From Pelagibius sp. CAU 1746 (GTDB lineage: Bacteria > Pseudomonadota > Alphaproteobacteria > Kiloniellales > Kiloniellaceae): a stretch of 64,000 bases of DNA. This document shows, in pieces, positions 44,966 through 54,031 of this stretch (position 1 is the stretch's first letter; every line of letters starts with the position of its first letter). The translations under genes were made by a program, and so were the position numbers. The notes beneath the pieces were generated by a model. That model was not told the DNA's origin and searched no databases. It saw only the letters and a program-made list of their open reading frames with translations. The DNA is taken from assembly GCF_039839785.1 (NCBI RefSeq), contig NZ_JBDOQT010000002.1, forward strand, positions 706,961 to 770,960, in the 5' to 3' direction.

Positions 44966-46645
44966 ATGGGCCTGGCCCTGAACGCCGCCGGCGGCCTCGG
45001 CATCTTCCTGCTGGCCATGGCGATGATGACCGAAGGTCTGAAGGTCTCGGGCGGCGAGCGCCTGAAACGCTCGCTGGAGCGCTGGACCTCGTCGCCGCTG
45101 CGCGGCATCGCGGCGGGCGCGCTGGTGACCGCGCTGGTGCAGTCCTCCGGCGCCGTCACCGTCGCCACCATCGGCTTCGTCAACGCCGGAGTGCTGACCC
45201 TGCAGCATTCCCTGGGCCTCGTCTTCGGGGCCAACGTCGGCACCACCATGACCGCCTGGCTGGTCAGCCTGGCCGGCTTCGACTTCAACATCGAATCCTT
45301 CGCCCTGCCGATCATCGCCCTGGGCGTCGGCCTGCGCGTGGGGCTGCAGGACAAGCGCCGGCGCGGCCTGGGCGAGGCCCTGACCGGGTTCGGCCTGTTC
45401 TTTCTCGGGCTCTCGATTCTCAAGGACGCCTTCTCCGAAGTCGCCGTGACTTTCGGCGGCGCGAGCCTGGCCGGAGCCGGCACCGGCGTCGGCGGTGTCG
45501 CGCTCTTCGCGGCCATCGGATTTGTCGCCACGGTGCTGACCCAGTCGTCCAGCGCGGCCATCGCCTTAATCATCACCGCCGCCAGCCAGTCGGTCATCGG
45601 CATTGGCGCCGCCGCGGCCGCGATCATCGGGGCCAACGTCGGCTCGACCTCGACCGCCGCCTTCGCGGTAATCGGCGCCACCCCCAACGCCAAGCGCGTC
45701 GTCGCCGGCCACATCCTCTTCAACGTCGGCACGGGCGTCATCGCGCTGATCATCCTGCCGGTGCTGCTGTGGAGCGTCGAGGCGCTCGGCGATCTGCTGG
45801 GCCTCGCCCGCCAGCCGGGCATCGTCCTGGCTCTCTTCCACACCGTCTTCAACGTCCTCGGCGTGGCCCTGATGCTGCCGCTCCTGGCCCCCTTGAGCCG
45901 CTTCCTCTCGCGCCATTTCACCACCGCCGAGGAAGACATCAGCCGGCCGCGGCACCTGGACCGCATGGTCGCCTCGACCCCCGCCTTCGCCGTGCCGGCG
46001 CTGGAGCAGGAGCTTCGGCGCATGCTGGATCTGGTCAGCGGCACCGGGCTGGCGGCCATCGCCGGCCAGAAGGACCGCACCCGCGTCATCGAGCACCGGG
46101 CCGAAGCCATCGCCCAACTCGGCCAAGCCGTCTCGGCCTTCGCCGTGGAGGTGCGCATGGAGGGCATGTCGCGCGCGCTGGCCGAACATCTGGCGCGCCT
46201 GCTGCGCATCGCCCGCTATCAGGACGAAGCCGCCACGCTGCTGTCGCAGACCCACAGCCTGAGCGTCCAGAGCCACCGGATTGCCGATGAAGCCACCAAG
46301 GCCGCGGTCCTGACCCTGCTGGCCTCGGCTCAGGGCTGCCTCAAGGTCTGCGCCGAGGACAGCTACGGGAACGACTGGCGCGATCGCCTGAAGGACGGGT
46401 CGCTGATCTTCGAAGCGCACTACCAGGAAGCCAAGGCGCGGGTGCTGCGCGCCGCCGCCGTCCACCGCCTCTCCATCGAAGGCGCCGACCGCCTGCTGGA
46501 CGCCATGAGTTCGACGCGCCGCATGGTCGAACAGTTGATCAAAGCCGCGTTGATGCTGCTGGAAGAGATCGAGTCCCGAGCGCGGGAGGACGGCGTGCCT
46601 GAGGAGGCGACCCCCCAGGACGACCCGGGGCAAGGCGTCGGCTGA
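44966..46645 (+). CDS. Na/Pi cotransporter family protein with PhoU-like tail
   Basis: Membrane protein (559 aa). The first ~310 residues contain two inverted Na/Pi repeats with the QSSGAVT and QSSSAAIA motifs and GANVGTT/GANVGST turns, as in the NptA/YjbB family. The last ~230 residues form helical PhoU-like repeats. YjbB-type proteins mostly export phosphate. It starts 58 nt after panC. Whether uptake or export occurs is not clear from sequence. Confidence 0.9.
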   Translation: MGLALNAAGGLGIFLLAMAMMTEGLKVSGGERLKRSLERWTSSPLRGIAAGALVTALVQSSGAVTVATIGFVNAGVLTLQHSLGLVFGANVGTTMTAWLVSLAGFDFNIESFALPIIALGVGLRVGLQDKRRRGLGEALTGFGLFFLGLSILKDAFSEVAVTFGGASLAGAGTGVGGVALFAAIGFVATVLTQSSSAAIALIITAASQSVIGIGAAAAAIIGANVGSTSTAAFAVIGATPNAKRVVAGHILFNVGTGVIALIILPVLLWSVEALGDLLGLARQPGIVLALFHTVFNVLGVALMLPLLAPLSRFLSRHFTTAEEDISRPRHLDRMVASTPAFAVPALEQELRRMLDLVSGTGLAAIAGQKDRTRVIEHRAEAIAQLGQAVSAFAVEVRMEGMSRALAEHLARLLRIARYQDEAATLLSQTHSLSVQSHRIADEATKAAVLTLLASAQGCLKVCAEDSYGNDWRDRLKDGSLIFEAHYQEAKARVLRAAAVHRLSIEGADRLLDAMSSTRRMVEQLIKAALMLLEEIESRAREDGVPEEATPQDDPGQGVG

Positions 46646-46662
46646 CGCGGCCGCCAGGCGAT

Positions 46663-48273
46663 TCAGTGCCGTCCCTTGTGCTGCTCCTCACCCTCCAAAG
46701 CGCGCTTCAGGCGCCGCAGGATGACACCGCGCGCCTTGTCGTCGGGGGCCTGCTCCAGGCGCTCGCGCAGATCCAGGGAGAGCTCCGCCAGTTCGTTGTG
46801 CCAATCGCGCCCGCGCAGGGATTCGCGCGGCAGGCGATGCGGCACCGGGCGGAACTCCACCTTGCCGTCGCCCGCCAGCAGATCCACCACGTCGTCGAGC
46901 TGCGGCACGATGATGCGTTCCGCCGGAACGCCTTCCTTCTCCAGGCCGTCGCGCAGCGCCTCCAGGGCCTCTTCCTCGCCGTGGGTCAGGAAAATCGCGG
47001 ACTTCACCGGCAGGCGATCCTTCAGCCACGCCAGCAACTGGCCGCCGTCGGCATGGCCGGAATAAACGTCGATCTGGCGGATCGTCGCCTTCACGCGCAG
47101 ATCCTCGCCCTGGATCTTGACGGCGGGCACGCCGCGCGCCAGCAGGGAGCCCAGCGTGCCCGGCGCCTGATAGCCGACCAGCAGGACCGTGGCATCGCCG
47201 CGCCAGAGGTTGTGCTTCAGATGATGGCGGATGCGCCCGGCATCGCACATGCCGCTGCCGGCCATGATGATGGCTCCGCCGGCGAAGCGGCCGATCATCT
47301 TGCTTTGCTCCACCGACTCGGTGAAGCGGATGTTGGGGCGGCGGAAAAGATCCGGCACCTGGGCGATGTCTTCCAGCGCGTCGGCGTTCTTCTCGAAGGC
47401 ACCGGTCGCCTTGATGGCCAGCGGCGAGTCGAGAAAAACGGGAACCTTGGGCAATTCGCCGCTGTCGAAGAGTACCGTCAGGTCCAGCAGCAGTTCCTGC
47501 GTGCGCTCCACGGCGAAGACCGGGATCAGCAGGTTGCCGCCGCGCTTCAGCGCCGCCTTGACCTCGTGGGCCAGGATCGCCCGGCGCCGCTCGGCGGTGA
47601 CGTCTTCGCGCTCGCGCCCGCCGTAGGTCGATTCGCAGCAGACGTAGTCGAAATTGTCGGGCGCCTCCGGATCGGGATGGAACAGCTTGTGCTCCGGCCC
47701 GATGTCGCCGGAAAACAGCAGGCGGCAGACGCGGCGGTCGCGCTGTCCGGTGGCGATCTCGACCTCGATTGAGGCGGCGCCCAGAATATGCCCGGCGTTC
47801 CAGAAGCGCGCGCGCACCCCCTCGCCGACCTCGCGCCAGGTTTCATAAGCGACCTTGGAGAAGGCTTTCAGGGCCAGGTCGACGTCGGCGCGGCTGTACA
47901 TGGGCTCGACCGGCGCCTTGCCGCGCTGCACGTTGCGGCGGTTGAGACGTTCGACCTCGCTCTCCTGAATGTAGGCGCTGTCCGGCAGCATGTAGCTGAG
48001 CAGATCGAAAGTGCCCTCGGTGGCGAAGACCGGCCCGTTGAAACCCTGCTTCACCAGCTTGGGGATGAGCCCCGAATGGTCGATGTGGGCGTGGGTGACG
48101 AGCAGGAAGTCGATCTCGGAGGGATCGAAAGGGAAGGCGCCGTAGTTCAGCTCCTTCAAGGTTTTCGATCCCTGGAACATGCCGCAATCGACCAGAAACT
48201 GGCAGCGGTCGGTCTGCACCCAATAGCAGGAGCCGGTCACCGTTCCGGCGGCCCCGCAGAATTTCAGCAGCAT
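46663..48273 (-). CDS. Beta-CASP metallo-beta-lactamase RNA-processing exonuclease
   Basis: MBL-fold nuclease (536 aa) of the CPSF/Ysh1-like bacterial group. The zinc site is in VTHAHIDHSGLIPKL; a beta-CASP domain follows (residues about 240-370, FLDSPLAIKATG), and the C-terminal RMMBL part has YSGHADGGQLLAWL. The last 60 residues are charged helices. It is probably a ribonuclease; it is not RNase J, which is longer. Convergent with the Na/Pi gene, 17 nt apart. Confidence 0.92.
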   Translation of the reverse strand: MLLKFCGAAGTVTGSCYWVQTDRCQFLVDCGMFQGSKTLKELNYGAFPFDPSEIDFLLVTHAHIDHSGLIPKLVKQGFNGPVFATEGTFDLLSYMLPDSAYIQESEVERLNRRNVQRGKAPVEPMYSRADVDLALKAFSKVAYETWREVGEGVRARFWNAGHILGAASIEVEIATGQRDRRVCRLLFSGDIGPEHKLFHPDPEAPDNFDYVCCESTYGGREREDVTAERRRAILAHEVKAALKRGGNLLIPVFAVERTQELLLDLTVLFDSGELPKVPVFLDSPLAIKATGAFEKNADALEDIAQVPDLFRRPNIRFTESVEQSKMIGRFAGGAIIMAGSGMCDAGRIRHHLKHNLWRGDATVLLVGYQAPGTLGSLLARGVPAVKIQGEDLRVKATIRQIDVYSGHADGGQLLAWLKDRLPVKSAIFLTHGEEEALEALRDGLEKEGVPAERIIVPQLDDVVDLLAGDGKVEFRPVPHRLPRESLRGRDWHNELAELSLDLRERLEQAPDDKARGVILRRLKRALEGEEQHKGRH

Positions 48274-48340
48274 CTGGCGATCCCGTCAGGCAGGAAGAAC
48301 TCGTGCTCCCGGCATAGCCCCACGGCGGGTCCGAGTCAAA

Positions 48341-48366
48341 GCAACAAACCCGCTCCCGGAAGCGGG
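48341..48366 (-). terminator. Rho-independent terminator of the C45 hydrolase gene
   Basis: On the minus strand CCCGCT (48361-48366) and AGCGGG (48349-48354) pair with a 6-nt loop, then TTTGTT follows. It begins right after the TAG stop of the C45 gene. Confidence 0.6.
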
Positions 48367-50574
48367 CTACTCGGCGGTGACGAAGTTGGGCGTCGGCAGC
48401 TCCACGCCGCCGCCGCCCTTGGCCCCGATCTCGTCCACCAGGGCGATCCAGGCCTCCAGGTCGAAATGCGCCGGTTTGCCGCCGAAGCAGTCCTGCTTCA
48501 CCTGCGCGAAGAGGCCGCGGGCCAGGTCCAGGCGGTCCTGCCGGCCGTCCCAGGCGGTATCGCCGTTGAGGAGGTCCTCCGTCGCGGTGGAGAGCAGCGC
48601 CACCAAGGCGCCGTCGTAGGGATGCATCAACGGCATGACCCGCGGTACCGAGACCGGCCAGGCGGCGGGAACGGCCGGCGCGTCGTTCTGCCACGCCCAG
48701 ATGGCGCGCAGCAGGCGCCAGTCCTTTTCCGCCGCCGCGTAGTCGCCCGCAGCATGGCACAGCCGCGCGCGCAGGTAGTGATAGGGCACCTCCACCAGGC
48801 GGTCCATGGCCGCCAGCTCGATGGCCGAGCCCAGCAGATGGATGGCGCCGGCGACCCCATCGCGATCTTCTTGCGCGGTGGGGCGGCGCCGCAGCAGTTC
48901 GCCCGCGGCATCGCGCGGGCGCGAGCGGGCGAGGCGGGCCCAGAGATAGCGCTCCAGCGAGACCTCCCAGTTGCGCCGCCCTCCGGTCTCGTAGTGGGTC
49001 ACGCGGCGCAGGGTCGGGTCGGCCAGGGGGTTCAGTTCGAAACCCTGCCAGTCCACCTGCCAGCCGGCGTAGCTGCTGTGCGGGCTGGGCTGGCGGTCGC
49101 CGGTGGTCATCCAGACCTGATCGCGCCAGGGACGGCGCTGGGGATCGGCCAGCACGATACTGCCGAGCTGGCCGTAGACCTTGCGCGGCACACGCCCGAA
49201 GGCCCGCTCGGCGGCCAGAGGGTCCGGCGGATGGGACATGGCTTGGCGGATCTTCTCCAGGCTGCCGTCGCGGCTGGAGGCCAGCCAGTCGACGGCCCAG
49301 CCGGCATCGATCTTCTGGCGGCCGGCATCGGCCTCCAGCGCCGCGGAGACCGAATCGAAGCGCGCATGGGTCTCCAGCCACTTGCCGAAGGTCGGCGTGA
49401 AATGGTTGTCGTCCTCGTCGAAGAGACGCTCCATCATGTCGTGGTGCAGGAAGTGGTTGGTCTGGGCCACCGCCTCGCCCTCGTGCTTGGTGACGCGCAC
49501 CCGCTCGCCGTTCACCTCGATACGGCGCACCTTGCCGGTCTTGGCGTCGGAAACAAAGAAGGTCCAGGCGGCGAAGTGGCGGGTGTCCTCGGCAATGGCG
49601 ACCGCGTCGTCGACGCTGCCCGCCTCGCGCAGCATGCGCTGCTGCACGAAGGGCGCGATGTCGCCGTGGTCGAAGAGGAAGCCGCTCTCCACTTCCGTCG
49701 TCGACATCTGGTGCAGGGAGACCGCGATGCCGGCGTCGTTGAGGCCGCTGATGCCGCCGGGGTAGATCAGGCCGGCGGTGCCGAAGGCCGCGTACTTGTG
49801 CCAGGCGGCGTTGCCGCCGGTCTCGTCGAGCAGGGAGAGCACCGGCGCCTTGTTCCAATTGTAGAGATCTGCATCCAGGTTGCGCGCGTGAAGGTGCAGC
49901 CCGCCGGCGGCCAGCGGCGCCGGCACGGCAAAGCCGGTGCAGGCGAAGTCGACGCGATTGTCGGGCCCGCCCAGCGCCTGAAGTATGCGGGCCACGTCCT
50001 TCTGCTTGGCCTTGTCCTGCTTTGCGGACTCCAGGTAGTTCCGCGCCTCCGGATCGTCGAGGCGGGAGAGCACCAGGGCCAGCACGCCCGGGGCCTTGGC
50101 GGCACGCAGACCGGGAATGGAAAAGGCGTGCAGCACACCGTCGACGACATTGCCGACCTCGATGGCGACCAGCGCGTCACGCACCTCCAGGTCGGAAAAC
50201 TTCGGACTGGGCCGGCCATCGCGGTAACCGGCGGCCAGGCCGTCCACGGCGTCACGGAATTCCTTGCTGGAATGGGCCAGCACCCGGTCGCTGTAGGCGC
50301 GGTAGAGGGCCGAGGCCACCTGGCTGAAGAGGCCGCTTTCCAGATTGACGCTGCGGGCGATGGTGGAGACGATCTCCGGAAAGGCGCCGCTCTCGATCTC
50401 CTGCGCCAGCAGGCGGCCATGATCGTAGGCCATGGCGGCGAAGCGCCCACGCTGCTTCAGGACGTAGAATGGCTGCCCGCCGATGGTCAGGCGGCGCAGG
50501 CCGCTCTCGGCCCGCCCCTCTCCAGCCGCCAAAGTCACCTCGGGCCGATCGAGGCCCACGATCTCGTCGCTCAT
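48367..50574 (-). CDS. C45-type Ntn hydrolase (acyltransferase-like)
   Basis: Protein of 735 aa. The central ~400 residues show the penicillin-acyltransferase/C45 fold, in which an autocatalytic cut leaves an N-terminal nucleophile. The likely nucleophile is the Cys in FACTGFAVP at about residue 200, and LHLHARNLDAD follows as in the family. Start ATG 50574 has AAGGGGGAGAAAG upstream. The C-terminal ~250 residues are helical and not seen in the 350-aa fungal enzyme. Substrate (N-acyl amide or peptide) unknown. Confidence 0.75.
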   Translation of the reverse strand: MSDEIVGLDRPEVTLAAGEGRAESGLRRLTIGGQPFYVLKQRGRFAAMAYDHGRLLAQEIESGAFPEIVSTIARSVNLESGLFSQVASALYRAYSDRVLAHSSKEFRDAVDGLAAGYRDGRPSPKFSDLEVRDALVAIEVGNVVDGVLHAFSIPGLRAAKAPGVLALVLSRLDDPEARNYLESAKQDKAKQKDVARILQALGGPDNRVDFACTGFAVPAPLAAGGLHLHARNLDADLYNWNKAPVLSLLDETGGNAAWHKYAAFGTAGLIYPGGISGLNDAGIAVSLHQMSTTEVESGFLFDHGDIAPFVQQRMLREAGSVDDAVAIAEDTRHFAAWTFFVSDAKTGKVRRIEVNGERVRVTKHEGEAVAQTNHFLHHDMMERLFDEDDNHFTPTFGKWLETHARFDSVSAALEADAGRQKIDAGWAVDWLASSRDGSLEKIRQAMSHPPDPLAAERAFGRVPRKVYGQLGSIVLADPQRRPWRDQVWMTTGDRQPSPHSSYAGWQVDWQGFELNPLADPTLRRVTHYETGGRRNWEVSLERYLWARLARSRPRDAAGELLRRRPTAQEDRDGVAGAIHLLGSAIELAAMDRLVEVPYHYLRARLCHAAGDYAAAEKDWRLLRAIWAWQNDAPAVPAAWPVSVPRVMPLMHPYDGALVALLSTATEDLLNGDTAWDGRQDRLDLARGLFAQVKQDCFGGKPAHFDLEAWIALVDEIGAKGGGGVELPTPNFVTAE

Positions 50575-50822
50575 CCGCTTTCTCCCCCTTCTTCCGCCGG
50601 CAGATCCGCCAAGGTGTGGCGGACAAGGTAGCAAAGAGCGCAGATCGCGGCCCGGTGCCGTGGGGGAAATCACAGTTAGAACACATTGCCTGGCTGGCGG
50701 CGCCCCTGGTCGCAGGCCCGGTCGCAGTATTGAGGCGGATCAATGCGGGCGCTGGCAAAACCCGGCCTCCTGCGCTAAATCCAACCTCCGAATTTCCAAT
50801 TGAGCGAGAAAGACCTAACCCC

Positions 50823-51065
50823 ATGACCCACGTTCCCCACGAGCTTCACGAAGAATTCCCCGAAGCCGGCGAGGCTCTGCACAAGCTGAAGATGGAGAAC
50901 CCCCACTTCGCCAAGCTGGCCGACGCCTATCACGAGGTTAACCGGGAGATTCACCGTATCGAGGCGGACGTGGAAGCCGCCTCCGACGCCCGCACCGAGG
51001 ATCTGAAGAAACGCCGCCTGGCCCTGAAGGACGAGATCGCCGGGATCATCCAGGCCGAAGGCTGA
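50823..51065 (+). CDS. YdcH/DUF465 family small protein
   Basis: Protein of 80 aa, mostly a helical hairpin: MTHVPHELHEEFPE then HKLKMENPHFAKLADAYHEVN and IHRIEADVE; the C-terminal helix has RRLALKDEIAGII. This is the DUF465/YdcH layout. Function unknown in the family. It is followed by a strong terminator at 51097. Confidence 0.92.
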   Translation: MTHVPHELHEEFPEAGEALHKLKMENPHFAKLADAYHEVNREIHRIEADVEAASDARTEDLKKRRLALKDEIAGIIQAEG

Positions 51066-51096
51066 GCCCTCGCCGCCGCCCGCGTCGCTCCGGCCC

Positions 51097-51130
51097 AAAA
51101 ACGAGGGCATCCGCGATGCCCTCGTTTTTT
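51097..51130. terminator. Bidirectional rho-independent terminator
   Basis: A-run 51097-51101, stem ACGAGGGCAT (51101-51110), loop CCGCG, stem ATGCCCTCGT (51116-51125), T-run 51125-51130. It follows ydcH by about 30 nt and has A/T runs on both sides. Confidence 0.9.
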
Positions 51131-51263
51131 TCCGCGCTGCCGGCACCGGCTCCCGGGATCGGCCCCGCGGCCCGAAGGGGCCGCGGCTTGACGCTGCCGT
51201 CCACCGGCCGCACATTGCCCGGCACGGAACCGCGCCTCCTCGATCCAAGACGAAAGCCCACCC

Positions 51264-51818
51264 ATGCTCGAAATCTGGTTCTCGCTCGGATACATCCTTC
51301 TGCTCGCCGTGCTGCTTTTCGCCTTCATCCTGTGGCGGTCGGGAGGCGTCGCCGCCTCGATCCTCGCCTTGGTGATCGGCATCGGATGCTGGACATGGTG
51401 GGAATACGCGCGGCCGACCTGGACCACGGGCTTCGTCAGCGGCACCGAGGTGCGCCGCACCGACCCCGACGCGCAAGGCAGGACCCGCGATGCGCAGTAC
51501 GTCTATATGAGGAACCAGGCCGACGCCGGCGTCGAGCTGGAGAACGACGATTCCTGGTGGTGGTTCAAGCGCAACAGCGAAAGGGTGTTCAACGACGCCA
51601 AGACGGCGGAGGACCGCAAGACCGAGGTCACCGTGCTGTGGAACCGCTGGCGCTCGCAGCTCTTTTCCTGGCACCCCAACATCATCGCCATGGGCCCCGC
51701 CGGCTCCTGGCCGATCTGGTCATGGCGCACGCTGACGTTCTACGGCCTCTCCGTGGTCTTGTGGTTCTGCTATTTCTACGCCTTCGTCTGGCTGCACAGG
51801 CGGATCGACCGGATCTAG
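51264..51818 (+). CDS. DUF1523-like membrane protein
   Basis: Protein of 184 aa with N-terminal TM segments (LGYILLLAVLLFAFILW, ILALVIGIGCWTWW) and a C-terminal TM (FYGLSVVLWFCYFYAFVWL). The middle soluble part has TGFVSGTEVRRTD, then NRWRSQLFSWHPNIIAM. This pattern resembles DUF1523, an alphaproteobacterial family with unknown role. Between the terminator and the convergent sulfatase gene. Assignment is by eye. Confidence 0.7.
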   Translation: MLEIWFSLGYILLLAVLLFAFILWRSGGVAASILALVIGIGCWTWWEYARPTWTTGFVSGTEVRRTDPDAQGRTRDAQYVYMRNQADAGVELENDDSWWWFKRNSERVFNDAKTAEDRKTEVTVLWNRWRSQLFSWHPNIIAMGPAGSWPIWSWRTLTFYGLSVVLWFCYFYAFVWLHRRIDRI

Positions 51819-51824
51819 TCCGGG

Positions 51825-53357
51825 CTAAGCCCGCGCGTCGTAAGGACCGCCCGGCGTCAACGACAGGCCGGTGAGGGTACGGTCGAGATGGCGGCCGCGC
51901 CAGGCCAGCAGTCTTTCCGCCATGGCCACCCTCACCGCCTGGTAGCCGGCGGCCTCGACCACGTTGTGGAGCTCGTCGGGATCCTCCCGCAGATCGAAGA
52001 GCAGCGGCGGCAGCCCGGCGAAGTGAACGTACTTGTGGCGGTCGTCGCGGATAACGGCGAGCGAGCAGTCGTCCAGGTCGAGCCCCAGCGCCCTCTGGGG
52101 TCCGCCGCTCTCGACCTCCCGGAAATCGAATTCCCAATGCACTTCCCTGCGCCACTTCGCCGGCGTTTCGCCGCGCAGGAAGGGCTGCAGGGAGAGACCG
52201 TCGGCGGGCCCCTGCCGCCGGGCGGCCGTCGCTTCCAGCACCGTCGGCAGGACGTCGACCGCCTCGGTGAAGGCCGTGACCCGCGCGCCGAAGCCGTCCG
52301 GATGGCGCGGATCGCGGACGATCAGCGGGATATGGTAGGCCTGATCGAAGTAGCCGAACTTCCCCAGGGTCCAATGGTCCCCCATCATCTCGCCGTGGTC
52401 GGAGGTGAGGACGATGAGGGTGTCGTCCCAGGCCCCCGCGGCCTTCAGGCCCGCGACCAGGCGCCCGATCTGCCGGTCGACTTCCGAGATCATGCCCCAA
52501 TAGGTGGCGCGCAGGTTGCGGAAGGCCTCCTCGGGCCAGTCCGCGACCGGACGGTCCTTCTCGCCGATGAAGCAGAAGCTGCTCCCCGCAGTGCGCTCCA
52601 GCCAGTAGGCCAGGTAGGGATGCTGGGCCGCCTCCGCCCCCGGCGAGGCGGCGCGGCGGAAACCCGGTCCCACCGCCGGGTCGTAGAGGGCATTGAAGGG
52701 CTCGGGCACCACGAAGGGCGGATGCGGGCGCAGGAAGGAGAGGTGGGCGCACCAGGGCGTGTCCTTGGGCTGGTCCGGCAACCAGTCGAGGAAGGCCTCG
52801 GTGAGAAAAGCCGTCTCGGTCTCGTCCTGGCCGAAGCGCGGCGGCTGCGTGCTCGGCAATTCGGGACGCCCCCCGGCGGGCACGAAGAGGTCCCAGGGAT
52901 CGGCCGGCAGTTCGTGGCCGCGCGCCTCCATCCAGGCGAACCAGGCGGCGTTGTCCTCCGGCAGCTTCACCTCCGCGGTGAAGCCCGGCAGCACCTCCTC
53001 GTAGGTCGCCAGGCGCGGGTCGTCCGGCGCCGTCGTGCGCGGATCGACGGCCTGGTCGGTGTAGCCGAACAGCGCCGGCTTGTAACCCACGCGCCCCAGC
53101 GCCTTGGCGATGTTGTCGTGGCGGGCGTCCAGCGGCGTGCCGTTGCGCAGCACACGGTGGTTCATCTGATAGAGCCCGGTGTAGAGCGAGGCCCGGGCCG
53201 GCGAACAGGGCGCCGCCTGGGCGTAATGACGCAGGAAGCAAGTCCCCTCCGCCGCCAGGGCGTCGATGGCCGGGGTGCGGACGACCGGGTGGCCGGCCAC
53301 GCCCAGGCAGTCGCCGCGCCACTGGTCGGCGGTGATCAGCAGGACATTCTGTGTCAT
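51825..53357 (-). CDS. Sulfatase/phosphonate monoester hydrolase family protein
   Basis: Enzyme of 510 aa of the alkaline-phosphatase superfamily. It opens NVLLITADQWRGDCLG with metal Asp residues; the formylglycine motif CSPARASLYTG is present, so the Cys should be oxidised for catalysis. HGEMMGDHWTLGKFGYFDQ gives further active-site residues and is typical of the arylsulfatase/phosphonate-monoester hydrolase group. No signal peptide, so cytosolic. Substrate not assigned. No sulfatase-maturing enzyme is near. Confidence 0.9.
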   Translation of the reverse strand: MTQNVLLITADQWRGDCLGVAGHPVVRTPAIDALAAEGTCFLRHYAQAAPCSPARASLYTGLYQMNHRVLRNGTPLDARHDNIAKALGRVGYKPALFGYTDQAVDPRTTAPDDPRLATYEEVLPGFTAEVKLPEDNAAWFAWMEARGHELPADPWDLFVPAGGRPELPSTQPPRFGQDETETAFLTEAFLDWLPDQPKDTPWCAHLSFLRPHPPFVVPEPFNALYDPAVGPGFRRAASPGAEAAQHPYLAYWLERTAGSSFCFIGEKDRPVADWPEEAFRNLRATYWGMISEVDRQIGRLVAGLKAAGAWDDTLIVLTSDHGEMMGDHWTLGKFGYFDQAYHIPLIVRDPRHPDGFGARVTAFTEAVDVLPTVLEATAARRQGPADGLSLQPFLRGETPAKWRREVHWEFDFREVESGGPQRALGLDLDDCSLAVIRDDRHKYVHFAGLPPLLFDLREDPDELHNVVEAAGYQAVRVAMAERLLAWRGRHLDRTLTGLSLTPGGPYDARA

Positions 53358-53587
53358 CGCGCGGTCCGCCCGTGGCGGCCTCGCCCCGTTTCGGACGGCC
53401 GCGCCCGGCCGGGAAGTCCCGGCGCGGCCGGCAGCGGCCGGCCGCCGGTCGATCGTGGTTGCGAAGTCATAAGGCCCGCCGCTCGTCTTCCCTAAACCGC
53501 CATCCAGCCCGGAAGCTTAACCGAATCACCGGGAATTTAACCAGAAAGCAAGTTCTTGCTGGCTAAATCGCCCTCCGGAGGGAAAAC

Positions 53588-54004
53588 ATGCCGACCGCTT
53601 CCCGCAAAGGTTTCAACCACTTGGTCAAGCCGCCCGGCGACCGGCCGGGCGCGGGCGCGCTGCGCGCCGGCACCGCCGCCCTGGCTCTGGGCCTGCTGCT
53701 GGCGGTCAGCACCCTGCCGGTCTTCGCCGCCGCCGACCTGCCCGGCGAGGCCAGCGGCACCCTGGCCGCGGTCTTCGCGCCGGGCACCGACAAGGCTGCG
53801 GCCCTGGCCGCGGTCGCCGAGGCGGAGGGCCTGGTGGTCCGCGCCGGCGGCTGGGGGGCGGTCCTGATTGCCCACAGCGACGACGCCGGCTTTGCCGCGC
53901 GGCTGCGCCGCGCCGGCGCCCTGATGGTGGTCGATCCCCGCAGCGCCGCCGGCTGCCTGATTGCCGGCATCCAGCGGACCGCGGACCAGCAAGCGACACG
54001 TTAG
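53588..54004 (+). CDS. Small exported or anchored protein upstream of the MCP gene
   Basis: Protein of 138 aa. N-terminal basic tail, then a hydrophobic span AALALGLLLAVSTLPVFAAAD (signal or anchor), and a small alpha/beta domain: DKAAALAAVAEAEGLVVRAG, then FAARLRRAGALMVVDP and a near-terminal Cys in AAGCLIAG. The start has CCGGAGGGA, an excellent ribosome site. It lies 27 nt before the chemotaxis gene on the same strand. No family is assigned; similar short proteins occur in alphaproteobacteria. Confidence 0.72.
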   Translation: MPTASRKGFNHLVKPPGDRPGAGALRAGTAALALGLLLAVSTLPVFAAADLPGEASGTLAAVFAPGTDKAAALAAVAEAEGLVVRAGGWGAVLIAHSDDAGFAARLRRAGALMVVDPRSAAGCLIAGIQRTADQQATR

Positions 54005-54031
54005 CAACCCGAGCCACGGATAGGCCGAAAG

